Assembly (NCBI GenBank): GCA_048772705.1
Contig: JBLWGC010000224.1
Coordinates: forward strand, 124,001 to 188,000
Source: Leidyana gryllorum EB-2025a
Taxonomy: Eukaryota > Apicomplexa
DNA: 64,000 nt
Reading direction: 5' to 3'
Shown: piece after piece, positions 9,152 through 20,556 of the stretch
How the letters are laid out: every line of letters starts with the position of its first letter
Position numbering within the stretch: the stretch's first letter is position 1
The notes under the pieces: generated by a model
Seen by the model: the letters and a program-made list of their open reading frames with translations, nothing else
Database searches by the model: none
Told to the model about the DNA's origin: nothing
Program-made: the position numbers and the translations under genes

Positions 9152-12100
9152 TTACGCGTGGTGGTTGTTGTCCCATGATTTCATATCCCCATCGAGAAGT
9201 GGTTCATCTTCCTGACTGCTCAACATATCACATTCGTCTTCGAGAGAAGTATCAGCCACCATCTCGGTACCCATCAAGTCGCCATATGTATTGGGAGGGG
9301 AAACTATATCACTACCTTCCAGGCAGCTCTCATCCTCAGCGCACTCTGGCCCTGGCCGATACATATCCAACTCCCGCTTCAGCCTCGCATAGAATCCGCT
9401 ATAATCAAGCCGCACCATCAATGTGCTGATAGTTGTTTACACCATATCCAGTAATAGTTACCCCCGCAAAGACTTACGCTACAGCATCAGACTGATATTT
9501 GGTCTTCAATTCCTCAAGGGTGTCCATAAGCTCCAAAATCTTGATGGTAAATCGGTATCGAGCCTCTTCGATCTTTGGCCCATATTCCTCTTGATAACTC
9601 AAGGAAGCGTCTTCGCGCTCTTCGTCAGACAAGGGAACGCCGCAGTCTGTGGCTTCGAATAACGTGCTCATGAGTTCCTGACCAGCCACGTGCACCGTGT
9701 CCTGTCCGATCGCAACCGTGTGTGTGTCTCCACCCGATCGGAAATAACTCACGGATAATGCAGCAAAAGAAGCTCCGAGCTCTAAGATGTCGTCAATCAA
9801 CTTGGCTATACGTGGCATTTGAGCCTTGGAGTCTTCCAGAACGCACGCGCGTTTACGCGTTTTGGCTACCATGGGAAGGATGCAAGAAGCGGAAAGGAAC
9901 GATTTGTCCAAATCCGATCGACCATCTCGTCCCGAGCTGCCCGAACTATGACTGAAGGCAAGACACTTCAGCCGTGTTGGCTCAGGCCACTCGTCCAGAA
10001 AGCATCCCAACAGTAAGGTGTGAACGAACTCCTCTTGTATATCTATCAATTCGTCCAAGTTCTTCCACTTGTCCGCGCGGAGTCGTCCGATCATTGATTC
10101 ATACGACGGACCAATGACGTCATTGAAAACATAGTGTTCAATGCACTGCACACAGTGCAGTATCTCGTTTCGCAGAGCTTGTACCTGACATGGAAGTGTG
10201 CTGCAGCTGTCTGACAATGACTCTTACATCGACTATAGTACTGACAATTTCTTGAAAGCTCATTAGGAACGAATTATTCATTTGTGCCGCCCACACTGAA
10301 TGATGCAGTCGGCTGACTCGTCGCACTCTGAAGGGAGGGAGAATTGGACGGGACACCCGACAAGGTGTCTGAAACTCACTTCCACAACATGGAGAAGATT
10401 CGTCGATATTGGAACCTCAAATCGTCTCGCAATACAACGGAGATGGGGTTCTCCGAGATTGCCCAATCCAATGTGAAAAACTCCCATTTGGAGGTACCGA
10501 ATTGCTCGTCCGGCGACGCTTTGATGGCTGACAGATAACTCAGTAGCGCTTCATCCTGATTCACCGCGATAGCTGCACGGAACAAACAAAGGTGGTTGTC
10601 CTCAAAGCCGATCAAAGGCGTTCCACTCACATGACCGTATGGCTTTGACGATGCAGGAGTCTATTTCCGACTGGGTCACGGAGGCCGCGCCACCACACCG
10701 TATCAGCACTTCAGTGCTCTCTTCGATCAAACATTCAATAAAGTCTCCATAGCCCAACAACAGGAACCCCTTCACTGCCTCCATATGGTCTAAGAGGCGG
10801 TGCTCTTCGATCAAAATGTGCCTTATGCTGAAAGCGTTGTTGAGGTCGGGGTCAGCTCTGTCGAAAGTTACCTACCACGCTTCATGGGACTTGGCATAGG
10901 TTGACAACTGGCCGAGGAGATTTCCAAAGGTGCGACAGGGCCATTCGTGGCTCTTATGAGTCCCATTCGAGGTGGCCAGTGGTTGGGAATAGGGCAATTC
11001 GGTCAGGGCCGGCCCCGGTCCTTGTGTGTCGCCCGCCGTGGTGCCCCTGAGAATGGACCCATCCGAGTCTCGGAATTCCTCCAAAGCTTTGAGTCCAATC
11101 CCTGGGACCTCACACAGAGTATTGTTGCTCAGAGGGGAGGCGTCAACAATATCGCACAGAGCGGGATTGTTTCTCATATCATCAAAGTGTGACGATCCCC
11201 GCAGCCTTCTGATAAAGTGGGCCATCCGTCCTGTGTTCAGGATAGACTTGACGACATCCTCAGACATGAAAGAAGGGACCAGTGACCAGTCGATGGACTG
11301 ACTCTCACGCCACGACGAGTAGTATGTACTCGCTCCAGTCTGTTTGATGAACCACTCATTATACTGATCTTCGAGCTCGCCTTCCACTATCCAGTCACGG
11401 ATGAACTCGTTCATAGGGATCATGGCCGCATCAAACTGCGAGAGGCTTAGTTTGTGGACGAGAGAGGGCAATAAAATGAACAGTATTACCAGTTGTTGAA
11501 TGGTGGCAGATCTGGTGGGGTCGCCGGACCGTCTCAAATCTGCGGTGCGCAAAAGTCGCCAGGAAGGACAGACAGACCCACCCACGAGTCCCAACTTACC
11601 ATCGAGAGTACTCAAAAGTTCCCCGCCGATCTGTCCAGCGGTCAGCGAAACTGCCGACGCCACACAATAGATCCGTTTCAGCACCGGTCGCAACCGCACA
11701 ATTAGTCTCCGCAGCACTCTACTTGAGAAGAGAATCCGAGGTGCTGGAAACGTTTCCAGTCTGACAAAGGAAGAGAGTCCCGTATGTGGTGAAGGCCCCC
11801 CATCAAGTTTGTTGCCTCACAGATTGTCATCCCGTGGGACATTGCCCATCGCTGTCAGATCGGTCTCCACCATCCCCAGCTCGTGATAGTAGGCGCTCAG
11901 CATTTCCCGGACACAGCCGAGAAAGGCTGTCACAACGAGACTGCTGGTGTGACACGCAACAGGCAGAGGCGTTGGGGGCGGAATGTAATTGGCCAATCGA
12001 TGGTTGTGGTACCGAGTGTCTTCTTGGAACTCAAAAGGAGTCAGGGTGACCTTTCCAGCGCTGTCAACCCATTGCCCTCTCCGGAAGGCGCCTATCATGG

Positions 12101-15100
12101 CGGCGATATTTTGTGCCGAGCAACGCGGCTGCCCATGAGAGGGTTGTTGACTCATAGAGCAGTTTGTGGCGGAGTGGATCCGCATGAAACAGTTTCCGGG
12201 AGCCACCATACGGTGGGCGAGTACCCGTAAGGGGCGAGTCAAAGGCAGATCCCCTGGTAACATAAATCGGCCATATTGAGAGTTATACCGCAAATGCTGT
12301 CCATCAATTCCTTGCAGACAATAGATGACATCCCGAACCAAAGCAACGACTTCGCCCGGAGTTGGATATACTGTCAGCACAAGACATCACAGACCAGTTT
12401 CTGCAAACTCACGTGAGAAGGCCGCCTGGGCTTTCTGCCATTGTCGTCGGAGATCGCCGCCCAAACTTTCGTCCACGGAATGCTTCCAGTCGCTGTTGTT
12501 CGAGTAAACGGATCGCGCGGGCGAGTTGATGGCGTGCTGACGAACGCCACTCGACACCGGAGTCACTCGGCTTCTGGCGGGCGAACGCCACCCAGCGCCT
12601 CGTCGATAGCTGTCCTCCCCTGCGTTGCTGGAAGAAGGCCATCGCTGCGTCCGTCGGCCCGGAATGTTGGAGTTACTCGCCAATCTGCCCGACTGCTGTC
12701 GATTCAGGCCTCCACCTCCCTGAGGGTTATCGAAATCCGACCACATCCCATCCGACTGCGAGGTGGGCACGTGAACCAGAGTAGGACGAATGTGGCTCGA
12801 TGCTCTCCGGTATCGTGGCGGTTCAACAAAATCATTGTTTGTCACGAGAGGCATCGAGGGAGCCGCTGGAGGGGGCATTGTCGATCGTTTCGGCACGGGA
12901 AGTGGTGTTCGCTGGCCGGGTTTCTCTCCCATCGACTCGGGCAGACCTCTCGGGTCCAATCTTTGCATCGGGTCGTTGACGGTGTTGCGTCTGTTCACTC
13001 CAATGGAACGAGGAGGCGCGATGCGTCGTTCGGGCAGTTCCAACGGCCCATCGTTATCGCTGGTTGACGAGAAGGACGGCTCCGGGACAGATCGTTGTGG
13101 CTTCCGACGTCCTCGTGGCGGTTTCGGCACCATATTGTGCTCGGACACGTCTTCTTGTTCCCGCTGCTGCTGTTGTTGTTGTTGTTGGCGTCTCCGAAGT
13201 GAGCGCGCGGCGTCTTCCAGCGAGGCCTCTTCATCCGCCAGAGCGGCAGAGTGCGAGTGCGAGTTCTCGTGCTCTGAAGCGTCTGGTTGATGATCTCCGC
13301 CGCCCCCAGTGCGCCCAGCCAGCGACTTTCGCGGATCATTGAAGGGTTTGGCTGTGCCGCCCAGAATCCTTTTGGGCTGCGGACTCCCGAACCGCCGACC
13401 CATCCGATTCAGCCCCACCTGAGGTTCTGAGGGGATGGAATCGTTCGAGGTGCCCAGACAGTGATCCTCGGAGACATCAGAGGCAGATCCACTGATATGA
13501 TTCTTTGGGGGAAGTCGAGACTTGGGGATGCCCAGGTGACTGAGGGGCAGATCGACCTCCTCGTTGACGTCATCACAATCGGCATTTGATGCTGTGGGCG
13601 GTCCCCCAGTCCTGTTGCCGCCTGCCACCGACACATTGTTGCTGATTTGAGCAGACGCTCGATTATCCATTGAGCTCGTCGGTAGAGTGACCGGAAGCGC
13701 GAGGGGATTACAAGTCGCGGTAACGTGAATGTTTGTGATGGGGGGAGGAGACACTGAGGGTTCTCTATTGAGAGTTATATTATTGACCACTTTGACGACA
13801 TCGGGACCTCTTTCTCTCCCGAGTGGTTCCGCTTTACGGTAGTTGGGGGGAGGAGGCGGTGCAATTGGCACTCGATTAGACGACTGGGGCGAGTCGAGGC
13901 CCAATGCCTGACGATACATCCGGTTTTGCTGATCGGTGGCCGCGCCGCTGTCAGCAGACACTTTGAGATCATTGTCGAGTTCCTGTTTCACGTTCACTGT
14001 TTGAGCGTTTGTTGATTCTTGAGTTGGCGGCTGACGATTGTCGAGTCGAACTTTGTTCTCATTGTGGACGGCCACTCGAATTGTGCGCTCCGACAGCTTC
14101 TTGGAACCTTCAGCGTCGTCCCCGCGGCACCTCGTTGTTGAATTAAATGGGGGGAGGTTGGTGTTATCCTCTGTTGACGGGACCGGGAGAGGGCGTTCGG
14201 TAGCCGCGCTGGCGCGATCATCAGTACGTTGACTGGCGAGGGATACTCCGTGGTGGCCAGCTGGCGGTCGAGACGGCCTCTCGGCGCCTCTCGAACGGCC
14301 AACGTCGGCTTCGCCAGAGTCTCCAAGCGATCTGTCCGACTTGGGCGGCGACGGCCGGACGTCGACAGACTTTCGGCGAGCAGAGGGGTCTCGTTGATTC
14401 TCAGCGACGACGGCACGCGCTCCGTCGCCCACTTGAGGGTCACCGCCGTGCCGCGCGTCCGGGACACGGGATGGGGGGGGTGCCTTGTGGTGGTGACTGG
14501 TGGTCGTGGGGTTCGGGGTCGAAGACGGTAAGCGAGACGCGGTTCCCGAGGACGCTGTCGTAGTGTCTGGCTGTGGTGTGGGTGTGGTGGAGGAGCAGTG
14601 GGTCGTGGGACTCACTCTTTCGCGAAATACGGGAGGCGTCGGTTGTCGAACGTTACCGAGTCCAGTTGACGACTGAGGATAGCGGTGATCGAGGGGTGCG
14701 GTCCATCGCGCGAGGAAGTCAAGAACGTTCTGTTTATCCTTGATCAGTGGACACCTGGTGACAACATCTATGACCTTCTCCATGCGAGCTCTTCTATGTT
14801 CATCTTCAACTGCTCAAGGAGAAGGAGATAAGGGTGGCGGTGGGGGCCTATTCAAGACTTACAACGCCTCCGCAAAAGTTGGGTGCTGTACTCAATAGGG
14901 GGCGGGGGAACTTGGTCGACGGTCCTTAGCTGACCGTGTGCAATCGTCAGTCGATGCTCGATCTGAACAGCCTTCGCTGCAGGTCACACTATAGTTGGAT
15001 CGATTTGATACACACGGACGTGCTTACCATCGGCACCCGAGGAGGTTGTCGCGGCCGTCGCATCTGTGGCTCCAAGCGAACCGTCGTCTCGCAGAACCTC

Positions 15101-15157
15101 TGTACACAGTTGCCGGATGAGGTCTTGCAACAGCTGAGGGTCACGGGAACGGGGCAT
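9152..15157 (-). CDS. TUBGCP3: Gamma-tubulin complex component 3 (GCP3/Spc98)
   Basis: Eleven exons join without breaking frame: 15157-15028, 14976-14863, 14809-12413, 12370-11821, 11760-11600, 11539-10876, 10827-10631, 10572-10380, 10327-10228, 10184-9478 and 9425-9152, giving 1,828 residues. GCP3-type landmarks are EVVALVRDVIYCLQGIDG (about 887), GGELLSTLD (about 1110), MEAVKGFLLLGYGDF (about 1355) and the C-terminal LRNEILHCVQCIEHYVF, ending in RLDYSGFY. GCP3 pairs with GCP2 and gamma-tubulin to nucleate microtubules at basal bodies and other organising centres. Human GCP3 is about 900 residues. The extra length is a roughly 750-residue Pro/Ser/Arg/Gln-rich insert encoded by exon 3, between the N-terminal helices and the GRIP domain. 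Confidence 0.92.
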
Positions 15158-15281
15158 CGCTTATATGCTGAGCACAACAACGCGGTTGGGCAAATGCGCG
15201 TGAACGAGGATTTTGGCCACCTGGTAGAAGAAAAAGGAGCTGAAAAGACCACTATCACTACCGTACGCACTGCAGCTCAGC

Positions 15282-15908
15282 CTACCAGCAGCACAAGCAG
15301 ACGATACAGGAGGGTAGCAAGAATATGATGAGCACCAGATGAAGCCGAGCGAACGTCGCACAACTGATTTTGAAGTGAAGGTCTTTCGGCGGCGGACACC
15401 GCCACCCGCTGCCACTTGACATGTACGCGTGCGTCAGCAAGCACAGAAGCCAAATGAAACCAACTAACACTGCAAGACTGCCAGACATCGCTGATCCGAA
15501 CATTTGGAGCCCTCCAGAGGCCTTTGGTCCATCTCGACACACAGACATCATGACCAAAGCACCGCCCTGAAGCACGAAGACCACTGCCAACAGCAAATTC
15601 GAAAGGTAAAGGAAGTGCCCCGCCACGACGATACTCAAGAGGCCGAATACACCAGCGGCCCAACGAGCTCGGATTATTGGAGCCCTCATACTCTTCTCCA
15701 CCACCAGAAGTTCCATCTCCTGTCCTAGAATAATCACAAGTCAACAGACACACATACTCACAGTCAGTACATCTGGTTCGTTCCGCTGTGTTATACTCGG
15801 CGCTGTTGACCCACTGTCGCTGACAAACTCGTTGGGTGTCACGGGATCAGTCACGGCGCTGCCCTCCCGCGTGGGAGGCTGAAGCGTTTCTACTTGAAGA
15901 TGCGTCAT
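15282..15908 (-). CDS. Four-helix membrane protein, unknown function
   Basis: Exons 15908-15762 and 15719-15282 encode 194 residues. A Ser/Thr/Pro-rich cytosol-like N terminus of about 55 residues is followed by four hydrophobic segments: around AAGVFGLLSIVVAG, LLLAVVFVLQGGALVMM, LAVLVGFIWLLCLL and the Cys-rich C-terminal segment at LVLIIFLLPS. The frame is kept by the second AG of a TAG-then-CAG acceptor pair (exon start at 15719). In-frame ATGs occur at 15908 and 16010; I chose 15908, and the longer form is possible. I do not recognise a family. It lies 124 nt upstream of GCP3 on the same strand. Confidence 0.6.
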
Positions 15909-16299
15909 TCTCAAGCATGTGCATGCCCTATGAACAACGAGTCTTGAATCGACAACTGCGGCCCGGACTTTGAGGCTGAAAGCTGCCTCAACTCGGTGCC
16001 TTTTGTCCATCTTACATCTTACGACACCAGCGGGGGAGGAACACCCTCGTCGAGCAGTCACATGCACTGCGTTCACGTAGGAAAGGTTTGACTGAGTGAT
16101 TGTAAAGCCTAAATGCAATGGTTGGCGCGTTCTAAATGCTCAGTGACGAGCGAGGAGACGAGCGGTGTCGTTTGACACACACTTGTTGAGGTTTTAAATG
16201 CGGTTTGATCAGAGTCAACCTGACGGCAACAAATAATGTGTCGCACGTCAGATTCCTGAATCGACTCAACTGAAGCTAAGATTTGAAGTGATATTCAAT
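15909..16299. other. Intergenic region between divergent genes
   Basis: This 391-bp stretch contains the 5' flanks of the tetraspan gene and the nucleoredoxin-like gene, and perhaps an N-terminal extension of the former up to 16010. No RNA gene or repeat is visible. Confidence 0.4.
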
Positions 16300-17102
16300 A
16301 TGTGTCCCCCTGAATGCAAGACGCCCTGTGCCTGTCCTAAGGATTCCTCAAGGCCTGGTGGTGGTGAGTTTCTACCCCCCGCCCACGCCTGGAACCCTCA
16401 TTGCCCTCACTATGGAGTTGAGTATCGTGAGTCTCGCTTGTTTAGCGCAGTTCTACCATCTTTGCCCTTCCCCTTTGTCAGCCGCGGTCTACAGACCTCA
16501 CCAGCCCCATGCACTATATCACCTGCACCCGGTGTTCAAAAACGGTACCGTCTACGATAATGAAGGCAACCCGGTGCCCTGGGAGAATCTGCGAGGTAAG
16601 ATCGGCGTTGTGGCAGTGAGCAGTGAAATGTGGCGGCCATCAGGATTGTCGGTTGCTCTGTACTTTGGTGGCGGAAACATCAGAAGATGCCGAAACTTCC
16701 TGCCTTTCCTGAGCCATTTCTATCGGACCATCAACGAGAACTCTCACCGTCAAAAGGTGGAGGTGATCTACGTTCCCCTTGACGAAGACGACGCCGAGTT
16801 CGAAGCCCACCGCAGAAGAATGCCTTGGCTCAGTTTGCAGCGCAACGATCCCATTATCCCCGAGATCAAGCAGCACTTTGGCGTCTTCACCGCTCCTCAA
16901 AGACCCAAATATGGTAAGTGGGGTTCGATAGCGATTGCGAATGCGTTTCTTTTTCTTGGAATCAGGTTACGGTCCGCGGGTTGCTCCCCCCCACTTGGTG
17001 GTGGTGGCTGCTGATGGTCGCACTCAGCGGAACTTAACTTTCGATCAATCGGATGAGAATATCCTCAGCCGATGGAACTATACTCAAGACACGTTTGCTT
17101 GA
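16300..17102 (+). CDS. Nucleoredoxin/tryparedoxin-like thioredoxin-fold protein with altered active site
   Basis: Exons 16300-16363, 16482-16913 and 16966-17102 give 210 residues. The family pattern is clear: a first strand GKIGVVAVSSEMWRPSG, then VALYFGGGN, a helix LPFLSHFYRTI, a second strand VEVIYVPLDEDDAEFEAH, MPWLSL, and after intron 2 PPHLVVVAADG. In active members the loop after the third strand is WCPPC. Here it reads GGNIRRC, so the tryptophan and first redox cysteine are missing and only the second cysteine remains. The N-terminal exon adds four cysteines in MCPPECKTPCAC. A structural, chaperone or regulatory role is likelier than disulfide exchange. Confidence 0.75.
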
Positions 17103-17244
17103 ACAACAGACTGATCTGGTTGTTGTGAATTGAATGTGTGTGATTAGAATTCAACACTGTGTGAAGCGTAACGGTCCCACGCTGGGACTTGACCGGGCAC
17201 ACAAACAAAGTGTGACGGCCGTTAGGACAGGATCATTTTGTGCT

Positions 17245-18033
17245 ATGCAGTCGCGTATCCGTGAAACTTTACGGGCTCCCAGCCGTAAACGCCGGCAGCA
17301 AAAGGATGAGAATCAGGAAGCTATCGATGCCGCCAACGAGCGGTTATCCAATATTCCTTTGTACCCGGCATATGGTGTGGTTTATACTTTGGCTCGTCGC
17401 GAAACAGTGCTGTATCCCGCACTCTTGCGGGTGGGCCAATTTGTTATTCTCTCGACCATCCTATGTTTGACAGCAGTTGTTTTCGTGACACCACTTTCAC
17501 TGATTGGGATGAAGATCTGCTCTCTGAACCTGCTGCCAGTGTGGCTCCTGATCGCTCCTGCTATTGTTGTTGCTCTGCTCATTGCCGCCGTGGTTCTTTG
17601 CTTTTGTATGGCTGCTTTCAAACACTCGATCGACCAAGTCATAGTTAGTGACGTGGCCGCACACGAGAACATCGAGATACAGAGGGAAGTGTTGGAACAG
17701 GCGCCCAATCATTGGTTCGAAACTGGTATTTGGCTTGCAGCCTTTCCTCTCAACTTTGTTCCGATTATTGGCATTCCTCTCTTCTTTTGGGTGCACGGAC
17801 TGACGAAGGCATATGCGATGGCTCAGGCTCGGACAGCTGCCGAGCCCGAATGGTCTGCTACTCAGAAGCGATCCTTTCGATGGAAAGGAGTTTGGGAGCT
17901 GCAGGTTGCAGGCTTCATCATGGCCATCCTTGAAGCTCTCCCCGTCGTTGGGCCTTTGATGCACTTCACCGACCTCGTCAGCAGAGCTCTCTATGTCGCT
18001 GACGGAATCCGGGTTGGCAAGTCTACTCCTTAG
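17245..18033 (+). CDS. Multi-pass membrane protein, possibly EI24/CysZ-like
   Basis: The 262-residue protein starts at the ATG at 17245. An earlier in-frame ATG at 17134 would add 37 residues. A basic N terminus is followed by two strong membrane segments (about 68-90 and 95-125) and, after a soluble loop, two weaker helices containing FPLNFVPIIGIPLFFWVHG and LEALPVVGPLMHFTD. Paired Pro/Gly-rich half-helices of this sort occur in EI24/CysZ and fungal Lds-type proteins. The similarity is only of pattern, so the name is tentative. Its stop faces the GRASP gene. Confidence 0.5.
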   Translation: MQSRIRETLRAPSRKRRQQKDENQEAIDAANERLSNIPLYPAYGVVYTLARRETVLYPALLRVGQFVILSTILCLTAVVFVTPLSLIGMKICSLNLLPVWLLIAPAIVVALLIAAVVLCFCMAAFKHSIDQVIVSDVAAHENIEIQREVLEQAPNHWFETGIWLAAFPLNFVPIIGIPLFFWVHGLTKAYAMAQARTAAEPEWSATQKRSFRWKGVWELQVAGFIMAILEALPVVGPLMHFTDLVSRALYVADGIRVGKSTP

Positions 18034-18198
18034 AAGGGCCCAAAGCTAGGTCTCCTCGAGACAGGAATACCTGTCCAACACCTCCTGCATTTTTCACACT
18101 CTCCCCCAAGAGCATACTAGAGGCGAAACAGGGCGCCCGCACCCACTTTATTTCATGTCGTCGCACTCCTTCACTCATTCCAGCCTCCAAACTGGGAC

Positions 18199-19293
18199 TT
18201 ATGAATGACGTAAACCCTCGAGAACGAACGTCAAACTCTGCCAGACAAGACGGAAACAGTAAACACACCGAGACACCATTACTTTTACACACCCACCTCC
18301 TTGGATTGAGTCCATCGACAGCCTAGTTTTCGACTCCCGACTAATGCTGCCGCGCCCCTCTCGCCCACCAACGCGCCCTCCTGAGGGGCTCTGCTCGCCT
18401 GGACTCGACGCAGCGCTGGGAGTGTTCACCGCAACGGGTGCCGCTCGGATCCGATGCCCAAAGCCACTCGCCACCTCCAGTCCGAGTTTGTTCTTCTCAC
18501 TGCACAGTGCCAACCCTATCATCACTTCGCGCACTCGGGTGGTCTCTGCATTATACACCATCAGTCCCACCGGCATTCGCACCAGTTGTGCATTCTCCAG
18601 CACCGCTGTCAGAGTGCCCGGATCAGATAGGACGATCCCCTGTTCACCCAAACAGAGTTGTTAAAGTTGGCCCTACGTAGCCACAACAATACCTCCTGGG
18701 TGCACAGCAAATAGTCAACCTGTGCCTTCAGCCCCAAGCTGGCGGCAGCTGAGTTCTCTTTGACGTCTGTCACTTGAAGACACTCAGTAAAAGCAGAAGT
18801 AAAGTCAGCATATCGCACTCGGCAGCCCAGATGGAAGGGGCCGCCATGCTCTGGTCGTGGAACCACAACGGCTTTTGATACAACATCTCTAGTCCAAACG
18901 CTCCCTCCACTCTCACCTCGTGCCTGACGCCGGAGCGGATTGTACACCCCGATACGAACCTCCTCAGTCTCAATGTGCTCCAGATATTTCGATAATCCCT
19001 ACACGCACACAGACGAACAGTGACTTCAATGGGGGATCCTCACGAGATCAGCCAGGATTGGTTGGTCTCCAACGGCGACTATGAAGTCAAAGTACTCTTC
19101 GAGTCCAACTTTTTCTGATCAACGTCCATCCCAGAGTTACAGACATTAGTGATACTTAAAGCTCACGGGCGATGGATCCGGCGTGACAACGCAGAATTCT
19201 GTACCCCGCATTCTCTGTAGCAGTGGATCATTGCAAAGATGATTTATACACCTCACGGGCTCCAACTTCGCCAGAAAGTGGCTGATTCCCCAT
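18199..19293 (-). CDS. GRASP: Golgi reassembly-stacking protein (GRASP)
   Basis: Exons 19293-19257, 19214-19167, 19114-19044, 18998-18693 and 18639-18199 give 300 residues. The first PDZ repeat is built from four exons (GYRILRCHAGSIA, GLEEYFDFIVAVG, RIGVYNPLRR). The second has LQVTDVKENSAAASLGLK, VDYLLCTQE, LMVYNAETTRVREV and the GRASP signature GFGHRIR. The protein begins MGNQ, with glycine at position 2, so N-myristoylation for Golgi membrane tethering is likely. The C-terminal 70 residues are Ser/Gly/Arg-rich. A possible extra intron from 18298, ending at a CAG near 18225, would give a different tail that stops at 18023 and overlaps the opposite-strand gene. I prefer the uninterrupted reading. 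Confidence 0.85.
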
Positions 19294-19330
19294 CTCGCTT
19301 TTTTCTGGACTACAAGTAAGACTCAACCGG

Positions 19331-20421
19331 ATGGCCAAGGAGAGGTCTGTGAATCCGGTGGTGTTGGAACAGAAGGCACGGAAACAGCGGGAAGCTGCCA
19401 AGGTGAGTGGTACTGCCGCTCAAACATCAGAGCACACTGTGTGTTATCACAGAGACGTGAAGAGAAACGAAGAGAGCGAACCGTAAGGAGTCTCCAAACT
19501 GATGCCTCCGCTCGGCAAGCCTTAGACAGCCGCTTAGCGAAACTGGAAGGCAGTAAGTAACCGCTCCAATCGGTGATTTGATGGTTCAAACCTCCTCATT
19601 CAGAAAGAGGGTTACCGACTCATCAGAAGAAGCAATTGAAAGAGTTACAGAGGTTGAAAGAGGCCACCACACGTAGAGATGTGGAACGTGCGGCGTCCAT
19701 TAGGGCCGAATTGGAGAAGAGTGGGCTAAGTAAAGAATTGGAAGCAATTGCCCGCGGCGAGGAGTTGGAAGTGTCCGAAGATGAAGGCCCCGCCGTCCTT
19801 CCTATTGATGAAACCACGGCCGAATGGACTGCTATGGGCCCTCAGGAAGTCCTGAGTCACAAAGCGCGCGCTGGTTTGGTGGATGTTGAAGCTATAAAGC
19901 AGGAAAGAAGGGCACGGGCAGAGGGTCGGAGTAATTGGCTAGTAGAACGTGTTGCGCTGGAAGCGGTGGGAGGGGTAACTGCCAAACGGCGACGTATTGA
20001 TGAGCCGAGCGCATTTGAACTCGGTGGCGAAGGGGAGGAGGGCAATGAGCTGCTCGACAGCTCGATGGCACGCATAGCGGAAGATGTGGGAAGCGTTGTG
20101 GAGAGCAGCACTGGAGAGGAGGTGAAGGTGCCATTGTGGCAGAGACTCAAAGCCGAGGACGGATGGATAGACATTGAAGACCCCACCTCAGTTCCGCCTC
20201 CCCCAAAACTGCCCAGTCAAGTTCGGAAGCCGGTGGTTCCTCCCCCTCCACCCGGTCCCATTGAGATAGTGGCGGCACCCCAGGTGGTGGCCCCGCCTCC
20301 ACCCCCGCCTCCCCCACCACCAACGGAGGTGGTCGTTGTGGAACGAAATGAACAGCTCCAGGTGGAGGAAAGTGACACAGGTCCTTCCCAGCCACTGATG
20401 GCTCCCACTATTGTTCGGTAA
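19331..20421 (+). CDS. Basic/proline-rich nuclear protein, WBP11-like
   Basis: Exons 19331-19402, 19453-19552 and 19604-20421 give 329 residues. The N terminus begins MAKERSVNPVVLEQKARKQR and is a highly basic helix, similar in style to the Wbp11 motif (NP followed by repeated R/K-x-x-K). A Glu-rich middle follows, then a stretch of PPPPP repeats at about 275-300, suited to binding WW domains. WBP11 acts in pre-mRNA splicing. The stop TAA at 20419 sits inside GGTAAGTC, a perfect donor, so a further exon is possible. Its start is only 37 nt from that of the divergent GRASP gene. Confidence 0.5.
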
Positions 20422-20556
20422 GTCAGAAGAGAAAATGTGATGACCGTAGCGATTTCGATGGATAGGATACAAAAGAGGCACAGCTGACGATATATATCAC
20501 CCTACGCCCATCAAAGTGGGGGTTGCGTCCATTCTCTTCTCCTCCTTCTTCTGAAA

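Noticed and set aside
18893-18922. Possible 30-nt intron in the GRASP gene (GTGAGAGTGG to CTAGAG)
   Set aside because: Too short compared with the 37-nt minimum seen here, and the frame is continuous without it.
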